Source: Arbacia lixula (Eukaryota > Echinodermata > Echinoidea > Arbacioida > Arbaciidae). Taken from it: DNA of 64,000 bases. The position numbers were made by a program, and so were the translations under genes. Location: contig OZ022580.1 in the NCBI GenBank assembly GCA_963669155.1, positions 21,773,696-21,837,695 of the forward strand. The letters run 5' to 3'. The notes beneath the pieces are model-generated. The model made no database searches. It worked only from the letters and a program-made list of their open reading frames with translations, and was not told the origin of the DNA. Positions within the stretch are counted from its first letter, which is position 1; every line of letters starts with the position of its first letter. This document shows positions 1-14,760 of the stretch, one piece after another.

Positions 1-162
1 GTGGGGAAAATGGCCAGGTGTACCAGTGTTAAGTTTGAAGTGACTAATTTCAGAGCTGTTCATTTTGTATTTAATCTTGTTGTTATATGAGCTGCATACA
101 GCAAAGCACAATGTCATAACTGATTTTCCTCTTTGTTTGTTTCATCCCTCTCTTTTCACCAG

Positions 163-181
163 AAGCGGAGAGACAAGTCAA
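163..181 (+). CDS. FCHO2: FCHO candidate 19-nt microexon
   Basis: A pyrimidine-rich tract and CAG precede AAGCGGAGAGACAAGTCAA, followed by the donor GTGAGT at 182. It reads KRRDKS and leaves one base that completes an Asn codon with the exon at 3237. Phase fit and both splice signals support it; it is too short to support by homology. Confidence 0.5.
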
Positions 182-3100
182 GTGAGTAGCCCTGCCCGGA
201 TGGTATTTGTTTGATGTGATTGTCCTAATAAAGTACTGGACTCTATAGCTCTTCTCAGGTCTTTGGTCCAGTTTCTTCATTCCAGACTGAATCAGGGCTT
301 GACAGTACTAAACAGGTTCACCAGGAGCCCAAACGCCCACTGTATGTCCCAGGCTGACACATGAATCAAGTCTTGGTGCCTGGGAGTACAAGCCAGACAC
401 TGCAATGTCCCACACAGGAAGGATCACATTGTGTTTACTACATGTATGCTACTGCATTCTGTACCATTACATTTCTACAAATTATTGACTATTCTGACGA
501 AACCAAGCATTGCCATGATTAGAAAAATGTTCATTCATGCATGAATGGCTGAAACCTTAATTTTTAGTTTGATCAGTGTTGTCCCATACAGTTGTATGTA
601 TTAGATACTCAGAATGCACAACAGACCTGCTCCTTCCATACTTGAGTATGCCTAGGTGTGTGTGCATCAGCATTGAGGCTGATTAGATAGTTAGCTATTG
701 TCTAATGAGGAAAGTTAGCCTCAAGTTGAAATCTAGTCTTTATCAGACTGGAGCAGAGAAAGAGTGCACTACTTTGCCTGCCCATTTTGTGGCTGATTAG
801 CTGTCAGCTGTTGCAGTGATGTAATGCAGTCAAGTGCCCGATGCACACTTCTGTGCAGAGTGAGATTGCAGCCTTGGGCTAGATTTTGGCCTGATGAAGA
901 TGGTCCACAAGAACATTTCTAGATTTGAGTGAAAGGGCTTTCTGGGGTAATTTCAATTTTGAAAGGAAATTTTAGGAATACACCCAGTATGCCAGTAAGG
1001 ATAGTGTGGTCCACCCTGTAAATTAATGAAAAATGAATTTCTGGCTTGTATTTCATTCATTTACAGGATGGAGCACATTATATTCCACATACTAAGAATG
1101 TAACTGTATGATTGGTCAAGAGTTGATCACGTGATGAGGCGTAGTTTTTCCTATCACATCACCTGAGAATAAAAGTTCGTTACACTCTAGGTGATAGTAC
1201 TTTTTGGTTTCGCTGATCTCTTCACTCCTCACAGTCCTAATGCGTGATTAATATTTTGAGTACACGCTAAATAGAAGTGCGTTACACTCGGATTATCAGT
1301 TTTAGCTCGAAGCAGACGACGCCGCGGTGTGTGGTTTTGCAAATTTGTGGTTATAGCGCGCTGCACCGCGCGCGTACGTACAAAGCAGTGCAAGCCTTCC
1401 ATTTCCCCCACACAGTATTTCACCAAAGCAAGTGTGCAATTCTCTACAATCTCGTACCAAAACTGACCTAGAATTTCACTTTCCTGCATTTTATTAGAAT
1501 TATGAAGGGTATTCTCGGAGGATCTATGTTTTCACCGATACCGCACAGGTAAGTGAATTTCGATTACTTCTTGCTTTTCCGACAAAATCTTACGAATTAG
1601 CGTCACTATGGCATAGTGTTCGTTGGAATTTGTAGAGTCTATATCGCAACGTGCACAAAGGTGTGTGTACGTATGTACACATACTCGCAGTGCAAGCCTT
1701 CCATTTCTCGGTACATTTCCCCACACAGTATTCTACCAAAACAAGTGTATGCAATACTCTATCACCTCGTACCAAAATTGACCTAGAATTTCACTTTCCT
1801 ATATTTTATATGAATTATGAAAGGTATTCTCGGAGGATCTATTTTCTCACCGATACCGCACAGGTAAGCTAATTTCGATTACTTCTTGTTTTTCCGTCAA
1901 AATCTTACGAATTAGCGTCACTATGTCATTGTGTTCGTTGGAATTTGTAGAGTCTATATCGCAACGTGCACAAAGTCAATTTGCTTCCGGGTTTCGGAGC
2001 GTCGCGTGAATATGAAACCAAAATGTACGATCATGTAGCCGCACTGACCTTTTGTACGTTAAATTGTCATTTATTTCATAGATTGTTAGTATCAGATGTG
2101 GAATATAAAGCAAATAATCAACTTTTGGTTTCAGGCAATGAGACGAACTATCACTTCCTCGGCGATCTGAATGTATACGCTATCTTTCCTCAGCTAAAAG
2201 CTTCGGAAAGATAGCTACATCCAGATCGCCTCGGAAGTGATAGTTTGTCCCATTACCTTCACCGACACTGATTATTTGCTTACTATCATTTTTTTTAGTA
2301 CTGGGTGTATGCCTAAAATTTCCTTTCAAAACAGAAAAATTGCTGTGGAGCACAATTTTTGTTTTTGTTTCCTGACCAAAGAACGAGCTATGTTGCTATG
2401 TTGCTATCTTGTGATCTGGCTAGCTAACTTGGTAATGAGATATCTGGTCATCTTGTGATCTGGCTAGCTAACTTGGTAATGAGATATCTGGTCATCTTGT
2501 GATCTGGCTAGCTAACTTGATAATGAAATAGCTGGTTATCTTGTGATCTGGCTAGCTAACTTGATAATGAAATAGCTGGTTATCTTGTGATCTGGCTCGC
2601 TAGCTTGATAATGAAATAGCTGGCTATCTTGTGATCTGGCTAGCTAACTTGATAATGAAATAGCTGGTTATCTTGTGATCTGGCTAGCTAACTTGATAAT
2701 GAAATAGCTGGTTATCTTGTGATCTGGCTAGCTAACTTGATAATGAAATAGCTGGCTATCTTGTGATCTGGCTAGCTAACTTGATAATGAAATAGCTGGT
2801 TATCTTGTGATCTGGCTAGCTAACTTGATAATGAAATAGCTGGTTATCTTGTGATCTGGCTCGCTAACTTGATAATGAAATAGCTGGCTATCTTGTGATC
2901 TGGCTAGCTAACTTGATAATGAAATAGCTGGCTATCTTGTGATCTGGCTAGCTAACTTGATAATGAAATAGCTGGTTATCTTGTGTTTTGGCTAGCTAAC
3001 TTGATAATGAAATAGCTGGTTATCTTGTGTTTTGGCTAGCTAACTTGATAATGAAATAGCTGGTTATCTTGTGATCTGGCTAGCTAACTTGATAATGAAA

Positions 3101-6100
3101 TAGCTGGCTATCTTGGGGCTGATAGAGATGGCAGGGATCACCAGGAGTTGACACTTAAAGTATGTCTGTGGGATATCTTCATGGTCAGTGCTCCTGGTCT
3201 TGATATTGACTTAGTTTGTGGTTGTTTGTGTTTCAGATGGGGACCTGCAAACCAGAAGACAACCTGCACTCAACAGGAGCAGGTAAGTGGCTGCTAGCTT
3301 GTATACAAACATACACAGTAAGACCTGGCTATAAAGACCAATCAAGGGAGACCTGAAATGTGGTCTTTATTTGAAGGTGGTCTTAAATGAGAAATATTGT
3401 TAAAAAAAAAACAGACAATGAAGTCATTTTAGGTAGGGGATCTTCCTCTACACTGTTAGGTGGTCACTGGAGCAGGGTTCATTATACATATATTAAGTAA
3501 ACTGAAGTAAACACCATACACAGAAGTTATTATTTTACTTAGCTATTGTTGTTGTTATTATTATAGATCGAGTGTGTTTGTTATTTGTGCCCATTCCTAT
3601 TCATGTATTTTGTGTTGGAAATTTGCTTCAGGGAAAATTGTGATGATACCTGTGATGTATTCAAACATAGACTAAGTGGCCATTTGTGTGTTGAATTTTC
3701 AAATCAAAGGTATATTGAAAAATGTTTACATGTGTTCTGGCACCAAAAGTAAATATGGACTGAGCTTCACCTACACAAGCACAATAGATGATGCAAAGGC
3801 TTATTTTATGGGTCAGGACAATTGTGTACATGTGGTAGCTCTGGATTTTGCCCCAAACCAGCTCGGCTTTGCCTCATGGTTTCAGGCAATTCAGAGGTAC
3901 CTTGTGTGCACAATTCCTACTGACCTACTGAAACCTGGGCAACATTTGTGTACTAATACACATGGACATCAGTCAACATGTCACTGGATCTTGATGAAAC
4001 AAAAGGAGAAACGTTTGTGTGTTTAAATCTTTACAAGTTAAGTCAGTGAGATATGTCAATTCTTCCAGTTGTTGGTACTTTGACCAAATACAGGTGAGCC
4101 TGCTCAATCAGCAGCCTGATAGAGGCAAGAGTGTTTACACAGGAAACAATCCTTAAAGCTGATTTGGTGCCCCAAAACAGATCGCCAGTCATGCATAAAG
4201 TCTTGCTTAACTTTTGCACATCTTGGTGAAACACCCCCCAGGTACCATTCTCCTTGTCAGGAGCTTACTGTACCATGGAATTGGCACATTCTCTCTGTGG
4301 ACAAGCTGTCCCTGTCATGTTGTGGCAACTGAGCTATGACTTGTAAAGTCACAACAGTCTGGAACATAGCCTCTAGACTGCCACAGGGCCCTTGATCTGA
4401 TACTGTATACATGTACATGTACCTCTGTGTGAGTGGTAGATTATGACCAGTCGCTTATTATTTGTGAAGGGGGGGGGGGATTATACTTGAATGACACCTG
4501 TGTTGTTTCTCCATGTTGCAGTGTCATTTTCTTCTCCTTTCTCTTCCCCACCATTTTCTCCAACTCTACTCCCTGTACCCTTTCTCTGTTCAGATCTCCA
4601 AACCTGTATTGTAAAAAGTACAACCGATTGAATAGTAACCCATGGTTACCAAAAAGGTGTGGTTTTTGAATGTCTGACTGTGTGTCATATGCTCTGCCCT
4701 CTCCCCACCCTCCCCCTGGTCTTGTCATGTCCATCTCACCACTTCCTACTTTCCCTGCATGTACATTTACAAATAACCAAATGCCTGGTATGGTTATGAA
4801 TGTCAGATTACTTGTGTTCCAGTCCCTACCTGCCATGTTCCTTGTCCTTTCTCATCCCTCACCCTACCCCACCCTACCCCACCCTACCCCACCCTACCCC
4901 ACCCTACCCCACCCTACCCCACCCTACCCCACCCTACCCCACCCTACCCCACCCTACCCCACCCTACCCCACCCTACCCCACCGTACCCCACCCTACCCC
5001 ACCGTACCCCACCGTACCCCACCCTACCCCACCCTACCCCACCCTACCCCACCCTACCCCACCCTACCCCACCCTACCCCACCCCACCCCACCCCACCCC
5101 ACCCCACCCCACCCCACCCCACCCCACCCCACCCCACCCTACCCCACCCTTCTCCACCCTACCCCACCCTACCCCACCCCACCCCACCCCACCCTACCCC
5201 ACCGTACCCCACCGTACCCCACCCTACCCCACCCTACCCCACCCTACCCCACCCTACCCCACCGTATTCCACCCTTCTCCACCCTACCCCACCCTACCCC
5301 ACCCTGCCCCACCCTACCCCACCCTACCCCACCCTACCCCACCCTGCCCCACCTTACCCTACCTTACCCCACCCTTGTCCATCCCATCATTGCCTGTGGA
5401 TAGTTTATGACTGAGGGATACCTTTGTATGCCTGGTTAATAGAATGAAGAGATTATTAGACCTTTGTGTACTGATATGCGCCCCTTTTAACTCCACCCCC
5501 CACACATATACCTTTGCCACTTATATGATTTTTGTGTGAATGTGGTAGCCCCACATTCCTTGTTCTCCCTTTCTCTTCCTCTCTACCCTCCTTCCTATTA
5601 CCTGCACCCCCTCATTCCATTGTTTGTTCTTCTGTCTGCCAAGTTTTACTTAACCCATTCTTTATTGAGACCCCATATTTGCTGGCTGGCTTTTCTTCAC
5701 TCAGATACTGAGCAGTGTGACTCCCACATAATTTGCTGTATAGGCAATAGATGACAGGCCATGAATAAACAAATTCTATATAGGGCACAATTAAGCCACA
5801 TCCCTTTGGTTATTACAATTTTATGGCAAATGTTGACATCCTAGTGTGGACCAAGACTCACATAGCCCCAAAGTCTAATTGTGAGCAACATGTAAAATAG
5901 TTTTGCTAATTGTATCATAGTGTCATATGTATTTTTTGCTATGACCATGTATCTGTAGAGGGTGACTCCATATATAGTATACCCCACCCTCCTGCTCTCT
6001 CTTTTTCATGGCCTTGGTATGTCATGCACAGATGTTCCCCCTTCTAAGCCCTAATCAGACCGGGCTTCCTGAAGTCTTCCTATTACTGGGGGTAGTCCTA

Positions 6101-9100
6101 GGTTTGCATAAGTACATGTACAGTAGGGCCTGAGATCAACATCACAGCTGATTGCAAGCAAATGCAATCAGCTCCATACATTTACTGCAGTCTGACTGCA
6201 ATAGATTGCAATCAGCTGTGATGTTGATCTCAGGCCCAACTGTATGATTGTAATTAAAATATGCTCAATATTCATTCATTATGCAAATTTATGCATATAT
6301 TGCATGTCCGTATGATCAGCGTGATTAGGGTTACTCTGATCCCTATCCATATGTCCTCCTGCCCCACACCTGATCCGGAATGTAGGATTGGACTATACCC
6401 ATTCCTATTGTTTTTCCTTTTATGCGCCCCTTCTTTAACTGACTGTTTCACATGTTCGCTGTGGATTGTTTGAGAAGCCTTCATCCTGCCTCTTGTGCCT
6501 TGTCTACCACGCATGTGTTCCTATTCCCCATCCTACCCCACCCCAACCCAACCCTGGTTTGATATGCCTGCCTGTCAATGGGGTATGCTTGTGAAACACT
6601 CCCTGTGTCTTTGAATGTCTGACAGGGGCTCTTGATTTGTAACATTAACTTCATCTTGATTGCTAGGAGTTCCACCTACATAGATTCTTGGTTTGAGTAA
6701 AGGTGAGGAGTGCTAGTGGTAAAGACTACAGGATCCATCACCAATGGAGTGCCATTCTAATTTGAATGCAGGTTACCAGGAAGGAACCATCTCAAAATGG
6801 TTCAGTGGTTGAGATTCCATGAAATCGGGACACTAGTGATGATGGCAGAAGAGTTCTTTCATGACCTGTACTCAATATCACTCCTACCTCTTACCTTCAA
6901 GGACATGCAGTGTCTCTAAAGTACTTGTAGCCCACCTCTCATGCCTGGAGTAGATTAGTCAGCATTTAGCATCATTTCAAGAACTTCCAGCCCATGTTGT
7001 ATTGAGTGGAGTTGAGTTTGATAACACGTAATCCAGCATGAGACCACTCTCAGTACTCTACTTGCCTGTGCACACCTTGGGCCTGTATCACAAAAAGTTA
7101 CAAATAATCATACCATTGATAGATCAAATGTACGACTGATCTATCGATTGTACGATGGATATCGATCATAAATCTGTATCACAAAGAACCTATGATCGAT
7201 ATCAATCATAACTTGTAATTGATATTAATAGTAGCTTGTGTGGAATGGTCATAACATTACGATTCCAAAATCATGCATAGACTTGGACTTGCAATAGGTA
7301 GCAGTGATGATTTGTGATATGGTGAATTGCAATAGATAGCAACTCACTTTTTGTGATACAGGGCCCAGGACTGTCAAAAGACTGAACATTGGTTCAGGTT
7401 TTGCCATTGTGTTTCTGTGGATTACAGTGGAGGCAGCGATCAACTTTTCCAGCCCGATTGCAACCCAGTGCAGTCAAATGCAGTCAGCTCCTAACATTAC
7501 AACAGTGATGGCAGTCAGGTGGCAAGTGGATCTGTGGCCCCACTGCACACCATACTGATAGTAGCACAGGCAAATAGAAGTGGACAAGAAGCATGTTAAT
7601 CTCCTCAGTACCAAGCATATAAAATTGTATTGACGTACTGCACACACTGTCATGTGGACAGTCCTGAAGGGGCTAAATGAATGCCTATCCTAGTGCAGGT
7701 GTTGCGGTCTTGTGATACAATGGATGACATAAAATAATTTTGGCTTTTGATTCATGTACAATTAACGTGACTCAATGCATTTTGCAAGTCATTTTCCATG
7801 CCCTTTACCAAGGAACATGTTAAATAGAAAAGAGCATCAAGCAATGTCCCCATGGTGGGTAGATGGTGCACATATTTTCTCTGATCTTGTTCTTGGAATG
7901 GTTTTGATTGTAATAACTGAAGCAGTTGAGATTAACTGAAAGTATTAGAAACAGATTCTGGTATTACTATCTATTCTAATATATTGTCATTTTAAAAACA
8001 TGTTATTACAGACATAAACACAAAACTGAATCAGTATATATTCCAGGAGAAAAGGGACACCTACATGTATGCTTATTAATCAGTTTGGACTCTGTAGACA
8101 GCGGGAAACAAATGAAAAGTATTGACAGGGCCACTTGACAAGCCTGTTATCTATTTCTATTAACTTTGTTTTACTTTTACACTTCATACATTGCAATCCA
8201 TTTTCAAACAAACTTAGTATAAAGATAGATCACTACATGGAGATAGACTGTTAAGAGTTGAGGTTAAAGTTAACACTTAATGAACTTAAAAGGTCAAAGG
8301 TTATTGAAAAAGAAAGAAATACAGCTAATGATTTTTCATCAAAGGTCCAGTAGCATTGAAAGATGAACTCAAACCACTGGCAGCAGACATTGAGGTGGAG
8401 GCATATTTCTTGACTGTGTGCAATGTAATAAGCTGGTCTTGCTTCAGTTTTTTTTAAGTAGATCTTGTCATTGTTTAATGAATGCACTCGGTCATGTGTG
8501 AATGCTCCCATCTGAATCATAACTTTCTATGAGTAGAGCCTGAAGTTTTCCTCATTGAATGGGCCCCAATCAACTCGATTTGAAGCATCTTAATCTAATC
8601 ATTGTCCACAGTATAGTTCAGTTCAAAGCTTTTTTTTTTATCAATTGCCTTGTTTTGCATCTGGATAGGGTCTAACAATTTTCTGTGCAACTTTTTAGTC
8701 TTCATTTGTAAACACAAGTTCTCTTTTCTCTGTGATTTATCCTGTATAGCCTGGGTGTATCACCTACACATTACTCGCGAGTCTATCGTAACTCTTGGTT
8801 GCGATTCAGGTTCGATTTTTTTTATATCAACCATAATTGACGCTTTTGTGTTTACTGTTTCACCAACCCCATGGAATGCACACCACATGCTTCTGTATTT
8901 CTTTGGTAGTCTTCATGTTGGCCTTGAAGGTTTATTTCATGTAGCTTTGTGACATGAGTTCCTGCACAAAGAAGTGGCACTGCTTATTTAAAGATTAAAA
9001 AAGGAAACAAAAATTACCTTAATACACTAAAGGATTCTGTTGAAGTCTTGCCCAAGCGAGGGCAGCTGTAATATAAACTATATTTCTTTTGTATGATGCA

Positions 9101-12100
9101 CTTTGGCAACATGTACAGTATGTTTATAAACAGTTTGCATATAAAACAGGATGAAGAACCCATATACATGTATTAAATCACAAATTGCACAGCTTCATTT
9201 TTTTTTATTTAGAAAAAGAGCTATCAGTTTACTATAAGTTATAAAAAGTGGCTTTAAATTCTCCTTTTGTGACTGTATTCTGTGCCGTCCACATATCCAC
9301 TGAATCTGTGGAGTTGGCTGGCCCTGACCCCGCCCTACCTTGCTCATTGTGTGTGCCAATGTGTACACTCATGCATGCTTCCAACTAGCAAGGAAAAAAG
9401 AGCTGACTATAAGATGATCCATCCATGGAATGCTTGATGCAACAGGGCAATCTTTTTATCCATACTTTGAGGGGGGGGGGGGGGGGGGGGGAGGGTTGGA
9501 AAGTCTTTGGTCATGCATGTGTACAATATCATGATTGAGTGCCCACCTCTTCCCTGGCCAATTTCGGAGTGATAAGTGTGAGATATGATTATATTTTATT
9601 TTAGGAGATCAGTTCTTTCAGGGCTTTTCAGTGTTTTCCTCATTTGTGGTTTCAACAATGAAACAATTTAATATTTGTACTAAACTCATCATGTATGAGA
9701 TTTGAGATTTGTTCACTACTGGAAGTCAGTTATTCTTTAGATTGAAATGATAATGTGCTGATTATTTATGATTTTGATTATGGTATGGACTCTTAAGGTT
9801 GCTCATGATCAGTTGTCTTTCTTACACATTTGTCTTGGTTTCCCAAAAGAGTGCTAGGGAGGACACATATGAGTCCAGTCATGATTGTTCACAGGTTAGG
9901 TTAAAATGTAAAAAATCTTCTCTCACTTTGCTCCTACAAGAACATATGAACTCCAAGTGAATCCAAACTTGGGTCATTTGCGCAAAGAGGGAACCTTCAT
10001 CTTTAACCTCTTTTAAAGGTCCTGTGCCAAGGTTAAAGGTCATTTAAGGTACAACTTTCTCAAAGTGCTGTTGCTGGAACATTGCAAGCCCAGTTTCAGA
10101 AAGAGCTTTAATCACACGTCAGTTTGGAAGATACAAGTTGATCTAATGGTCATATTTGGCAACCTGCTAATTTTCTTTTAAATGATTTGTTTAATTATTA
10201 TTTATTGCAATATGGGCAACACTCAATAGCCTTGTATTGGATAGTTGTGAGACAAATGGGTAAGAAATTGCAAAGTCATTGAACAGAGTTTTTATTAAGA
10301 TTTATCCATTACATGAACTTTTTTTTCCTTTTTTGAATGGTTACACTCTAAAGAACTGTTTTGTTTTTATTGTGCATTATCAAAACTCTCATAATGTTAT
10401 CCTCAACTGTGACTGGGAGCCTTTCTGTTTGTTCTCTGCAATTATTGCAACTCTAAAAAGTTATGTAATTACATGTAAAGTGTGCCTGTCACGACAACAA
10501 AATGCACTCCAGGGTAGTTGTAATATATATATAAATATAGAAAATCTATATTTCTTATAAGAAATAAACAAAAGTGAAATAAATATCTGTCAAGGTTTCA
10601 TTGCAATATCTTGGACTCTCTTTCAGATGGGGATTGTAATGATTGAGAACTGTTGCTGCAAGAATTGTTACATCTAGGAATTTTAATAAATCAAAATACA
10701 TCACAGGAAAGTAAAAACTAAACCATTTTAAAAAGATAGACAGATTGAATAGAGAAATGATTAAAGGTTTTGCTACCTACAGTCATTAACCTGTTGGTTG
10801 GCCATTGTGACCATCACCTTAATATGCAAATTGATTGTGAAATAGAAGCTTATAAAGATATATTTTAGAGTATTGTTTTGTATGTTGTGAATGCTTTGTA
10901 AGGAATCAACTGACTTTGATCATTCAGAAATGTGGAAATCCTGGGCATTAAACAATTGTTTGGATATGTCTATGTCCCTATGATATCATAGTAAACAAGT
11001 CAGTGATCAGTGAATTAATGTGCAGTTAAAAAATATGAATAAAAATAAGTATCTTGTGCAGCTTCACGGCAAAGCCCAGATAATTACGTTTCAATTCAAA
11101 CATTGAAGAGAGAAAGGAAATATAAGGCACATTATACAATGATTTCATTAACTCTACTTGAAAGCAACTGCATCTATGGCATGGGCAATTGGTTTTGTGA
11201 CCATATGAGGAAAAAAAAAACATTGGACAGTGAAGACTGAAGCGTGTTAAATCTTACAGTAAATTGAGTGTGTTCTATCATTTTGAAAGACAATAGCAAG
11301 TTTGTATGCATGAAACTGGTTTCTTTATGAATTGCTTGCTCATATACTTGTGGAATGGAAATGCACTGTTGACAGTCGGTTTGATTTGAAATTTGGACAT
11401 TGTCCTTGTTGTTTAAACTGTTCTGTTTACTATCTATACACAAAGATTGGTTTGAGTGTTGAAGTTGTATACTCCCTTGCAGTGGGTTATGATGGCAAGA
11501 CTATTTCTCTCATTAAATTTTTTTGGTCATGATTTTTATCATTATTGCAATTACAAATTATATATTTTTTATTTTACACCCCTTTACAACTCCTATTATT
11601 GGTAATATTTACATCAGTACCTATAATCATATTATTATGTTTACATGTTGCATTCCTAGTATCATGATATTTCTTAAAATTTGTTGAACTTATTCTTAGA
11701 CGTGCACAGTTGAGAAAGTATGAGCTTGTCTAGTCTAGGACATTTTAGCATCATAATTCATAATTATATTTATGTCTTAAGTTGTATTAACCAAGACATA
11801 ACGTGATTTTAGACCAGAAATATATTTTGTTGTTCACTTAAAAAAGGGAAGAATCTAACATCAATATTTGTTAAGAATGAGAGAGAGACATATGTTTAAG
11901 TTTGCTTGATAGCAAAGTCTTCAGTGATGATGTTTGTTAGAGTTTCCAGTGTTGATTTCTTTCTATTTCTTGCATGTTTTGTATCCATAGCAACCAGTCA
12001 AATTCTGCAGGGAACCTGCTTGACCTTGACCTTGATTTCACGAGTCCCTTCTCCAACTCTGGTGGCATCTCACCGTCTCGCAACCACACCAGTAACACCA

Positions 12101-14692
12101 CCACACCAGACAGTAAGTATCTACCACTCTCCTTGAGCTGCTGTCACTTCAAACCAACTCACACATATAACTTCAACTTCTCAGTCCCATATTCAATGAA
12201 TGGTGTTATACTTCACATGGGGCTATCATTGGTTGGTACTGAGAGGATTGATACAAGTAATGGGTAGATGGTGACATGTCTTCATGTGAAATGTTTACTC
12301 TAGGAATGTGGTGATGTATTAAGGTGATACCATGTTGACTCTCTGCACATGAGGGATCTTCATGGCCTAGCTGGTGTGTGTATTATGGCTAGGAGTGCAG
12401 TCACCCCATGCTTCTTACCCAGGTGATACCAGCTGAAGACCAGAGGTGGGCAGGGGGGTGCCAGGTTGTTATTCTGACCCTAGTTTGCAGTGCTTCTCTG
12501 CCCATGTATTGCTAAAATGTTTTGTAATCAAGGTACCTTTATTCAACTAATTGCACCAAATTAACATTCTAGCTGTGAAGTGATATGCATGTTTGACATG
12601 GCACAATGCATAGGTATACATGGCACATCACCAACTAGTCTACTTGGTGCCACTTTGGACTGAGGCACATGGAATCGCCGGTTAATACATCAATTCTGTA
12701 TGTTTCAGGACATCTGCTTGGTGCATGCTAAGTGTATGCATGTACATGTACTGAAGGTGGGGGCTGTTAAGAAGCATTGAATCATAATTATGTCAGGTAT
12801 CTTGGAAACCTATAGATGCCCACTACCCGCCCTATATGTAGTAAGCCTGCAGCAACATCTGTTGTCTTGGTCTAGCAGGGAAAGAGAGGAAGTGGGCTGG
12901 AACCTTAATGAAGCCAGGCAGAAGGACAACCTTAATGAGATTTAAGATGTTAATGAGAGATTGACAGAACTGTCCAGAGAGGGCATGTGAGATTCGGTGG
13001 AGAAGAGAAGAGAGGGAGTGGGAGAGAGATAAGGGAGGGAAGGGAGGGATTCATTGATAGTTCATTGTTTAGCTGTTATTCATGGTGATAGACATTGTTT
13101 AACCCTTTGATTGTGCTGCTTAGCTGTGGTATTGTAAGACATTGTTTACCCCTATTGAATCCACTGTTTAGCTGTGGTATTCAGGGTGACTTTCCTCTTG
13201 TAAGACAGGACTGCTTTGATAGTACATCGTTTAGCTCTGTTATTCATGGTGACTTTTCTCTGTATAAGACATTGTTTAACCCTTTGACTTTGCTGCTTAC
13301 ATGTAGCTGTGGTATTCAGGGTGACTTTTCTCTTGTGAGGCATTGTTGAAGCCTTTGACTCTGCTGCTTAGCTGTGATATTCAGGGTGACTGTCCTCTTA
13401 AAAGACATTGCTTAACCCTTTGAATCCACTGTTTAGCTGTGGTATTCAGGGTGACTTTCTTCTTGTAAGACAGGACTGCTTTGGTAGTACATTGTTTAGC
13501 TCTGTTATTAATGTGACTTTTCTCTCATAAGCCATTGTTTAACCCTTTAGCTCCACTGCTTAGCTGTGGTATTCAGGGTGACTTTCTTCTTATAAGACAT
13601 TGCTTAACCCTTTGAATCCACTGTTTATCTGTGGTATTCAGGGTGACTTTCCTCTTATAAGACATTGTTTAACCCTTTGACTCCACTGTTTAGATGTGGT
13701 ATTCAGGGTGACTTTCCTCCTGTAAGACATTGTTTAACCTTTTGACTCTGCTGCTTAGCTGTGGTATTCAGGGTGACTTTCCTCTTGTAAGACATTGCTT
13801 AACCCTTTGACTCCACTGTTTAGCTGTGGTATTCAGGGTGACTTTCCTCCTGTAAGACATTGTTTAACCTTTTTACTCTGCTGCTTAGCTGTGGTATTCA
13901 GGGTAACTTTCCTCTTGTAAGACATTGTTCAACCCTTTGACTCTGCTGCTTAGCTGTGGTATTCAGGGTGACTTTCCTCCTGTAAGACATTGTTTAATCC
14001 TTTGACTCTGCTGCTTAGCTGTGGTATTCAGGGTGACTTTCCTCTTGTAAGACATTGTTTACCCCTTTGAATCCACTGTTTAGCTGTGGTATTCAGGGTG
14101 ACTTTCCTCTTGTAAGACAGGACTGCTTTGATAGTACATTGTTTAGCTCTGTTATTCATGGTAACTTTTCTCTGTATAAGACATTGTTTAACCCTTTGCC
14201 TTCGCTGCTTAGCTGTGGTATTCAGCGTAACTTTTCTCTTTTTCACAATAAAACCAAATCCAAGGATGGAAGATCAGATGTTAAAGTTCAAAGAACTTTG
14301 CAAAAATTTGCTAAAAAGTCCCCCAAAATTGATATTTTTTTTTTTATCCCAAATGAAATTTTTTTCAGCCCAAATCCAAATCCAAATCCGATGGTGCGAT
14401 TCTAACCAAACATGGTACAGAGATTTATCACTTCATGGCTGAACATGGAAAAACAGAAAATATTTTCATTTCCCATAGGAATTCAATGGTACACTGCCCA
14501 CCAAACATACACATTTTCTGAGAATAAATGTAAATCGAGCTAGCAAAGAGGCGGAGGCATATTTATCGACTGTGTGGCAGTCAAATTGCTCTAGTTTGTG
14601 TATGTCTCTGTCTGTCAACATCTGTGTATAAAGTCTCTGTGTCTCTCTCTGTCTCTTGTCTTTCTTGTTTCCCCCTTCTCTGCTTTGTTCAA

Positions 14693-14760
<68 letters not shown>

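Larger units (their letters stand above)
182..3236 (+). other. FCHO intron with duplicated and palindromic repeats
   Basis: No coding exon recognised. It contains a tandem duplication (1385-1975), a fold-back (about 2095-2300) and a 44-bp minisatellite (about 2404-3117). Short ORFs here lack codon bias or recognisable motifs. Confidence 0.5.
3283..11990 (+). other. FCHO large intron (8.7 kb)
   Basis: No coding exon recognised. It holds a 10-bp satellite (4861-5370), MITEs (6121-6242, 7079-7366) and a G run at 9471-9491. The fragment at 3316-3480 (ACAGTAAGACCTGGCTATAA) resembles the mariner-like MITE family seen at 44804. The rest is unremarkable AT-rich sequence. Confidence 0.5.

Noticed and set aside
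2404..3117. Regular repeats that could be mistaken for a CRISPR array
   Set aside because: Repeat units are contiguous with no unique spacers, and the DNA is eukaryotic. The same holds for the 65-bp and 36-bp arrays.
4861..5370. Interstitial telomere
   Set aside because: The unit is a 10-mer, not TTAGGG, with no telomeric hexamer runs.
4670..5414. Two overlapping Pro/Thr/His-rich ORFs of 246 and 204 residues
   Set aside because: They are generated entirely by the 10-bp satellite read in different frames; no non-repeat coding flank.
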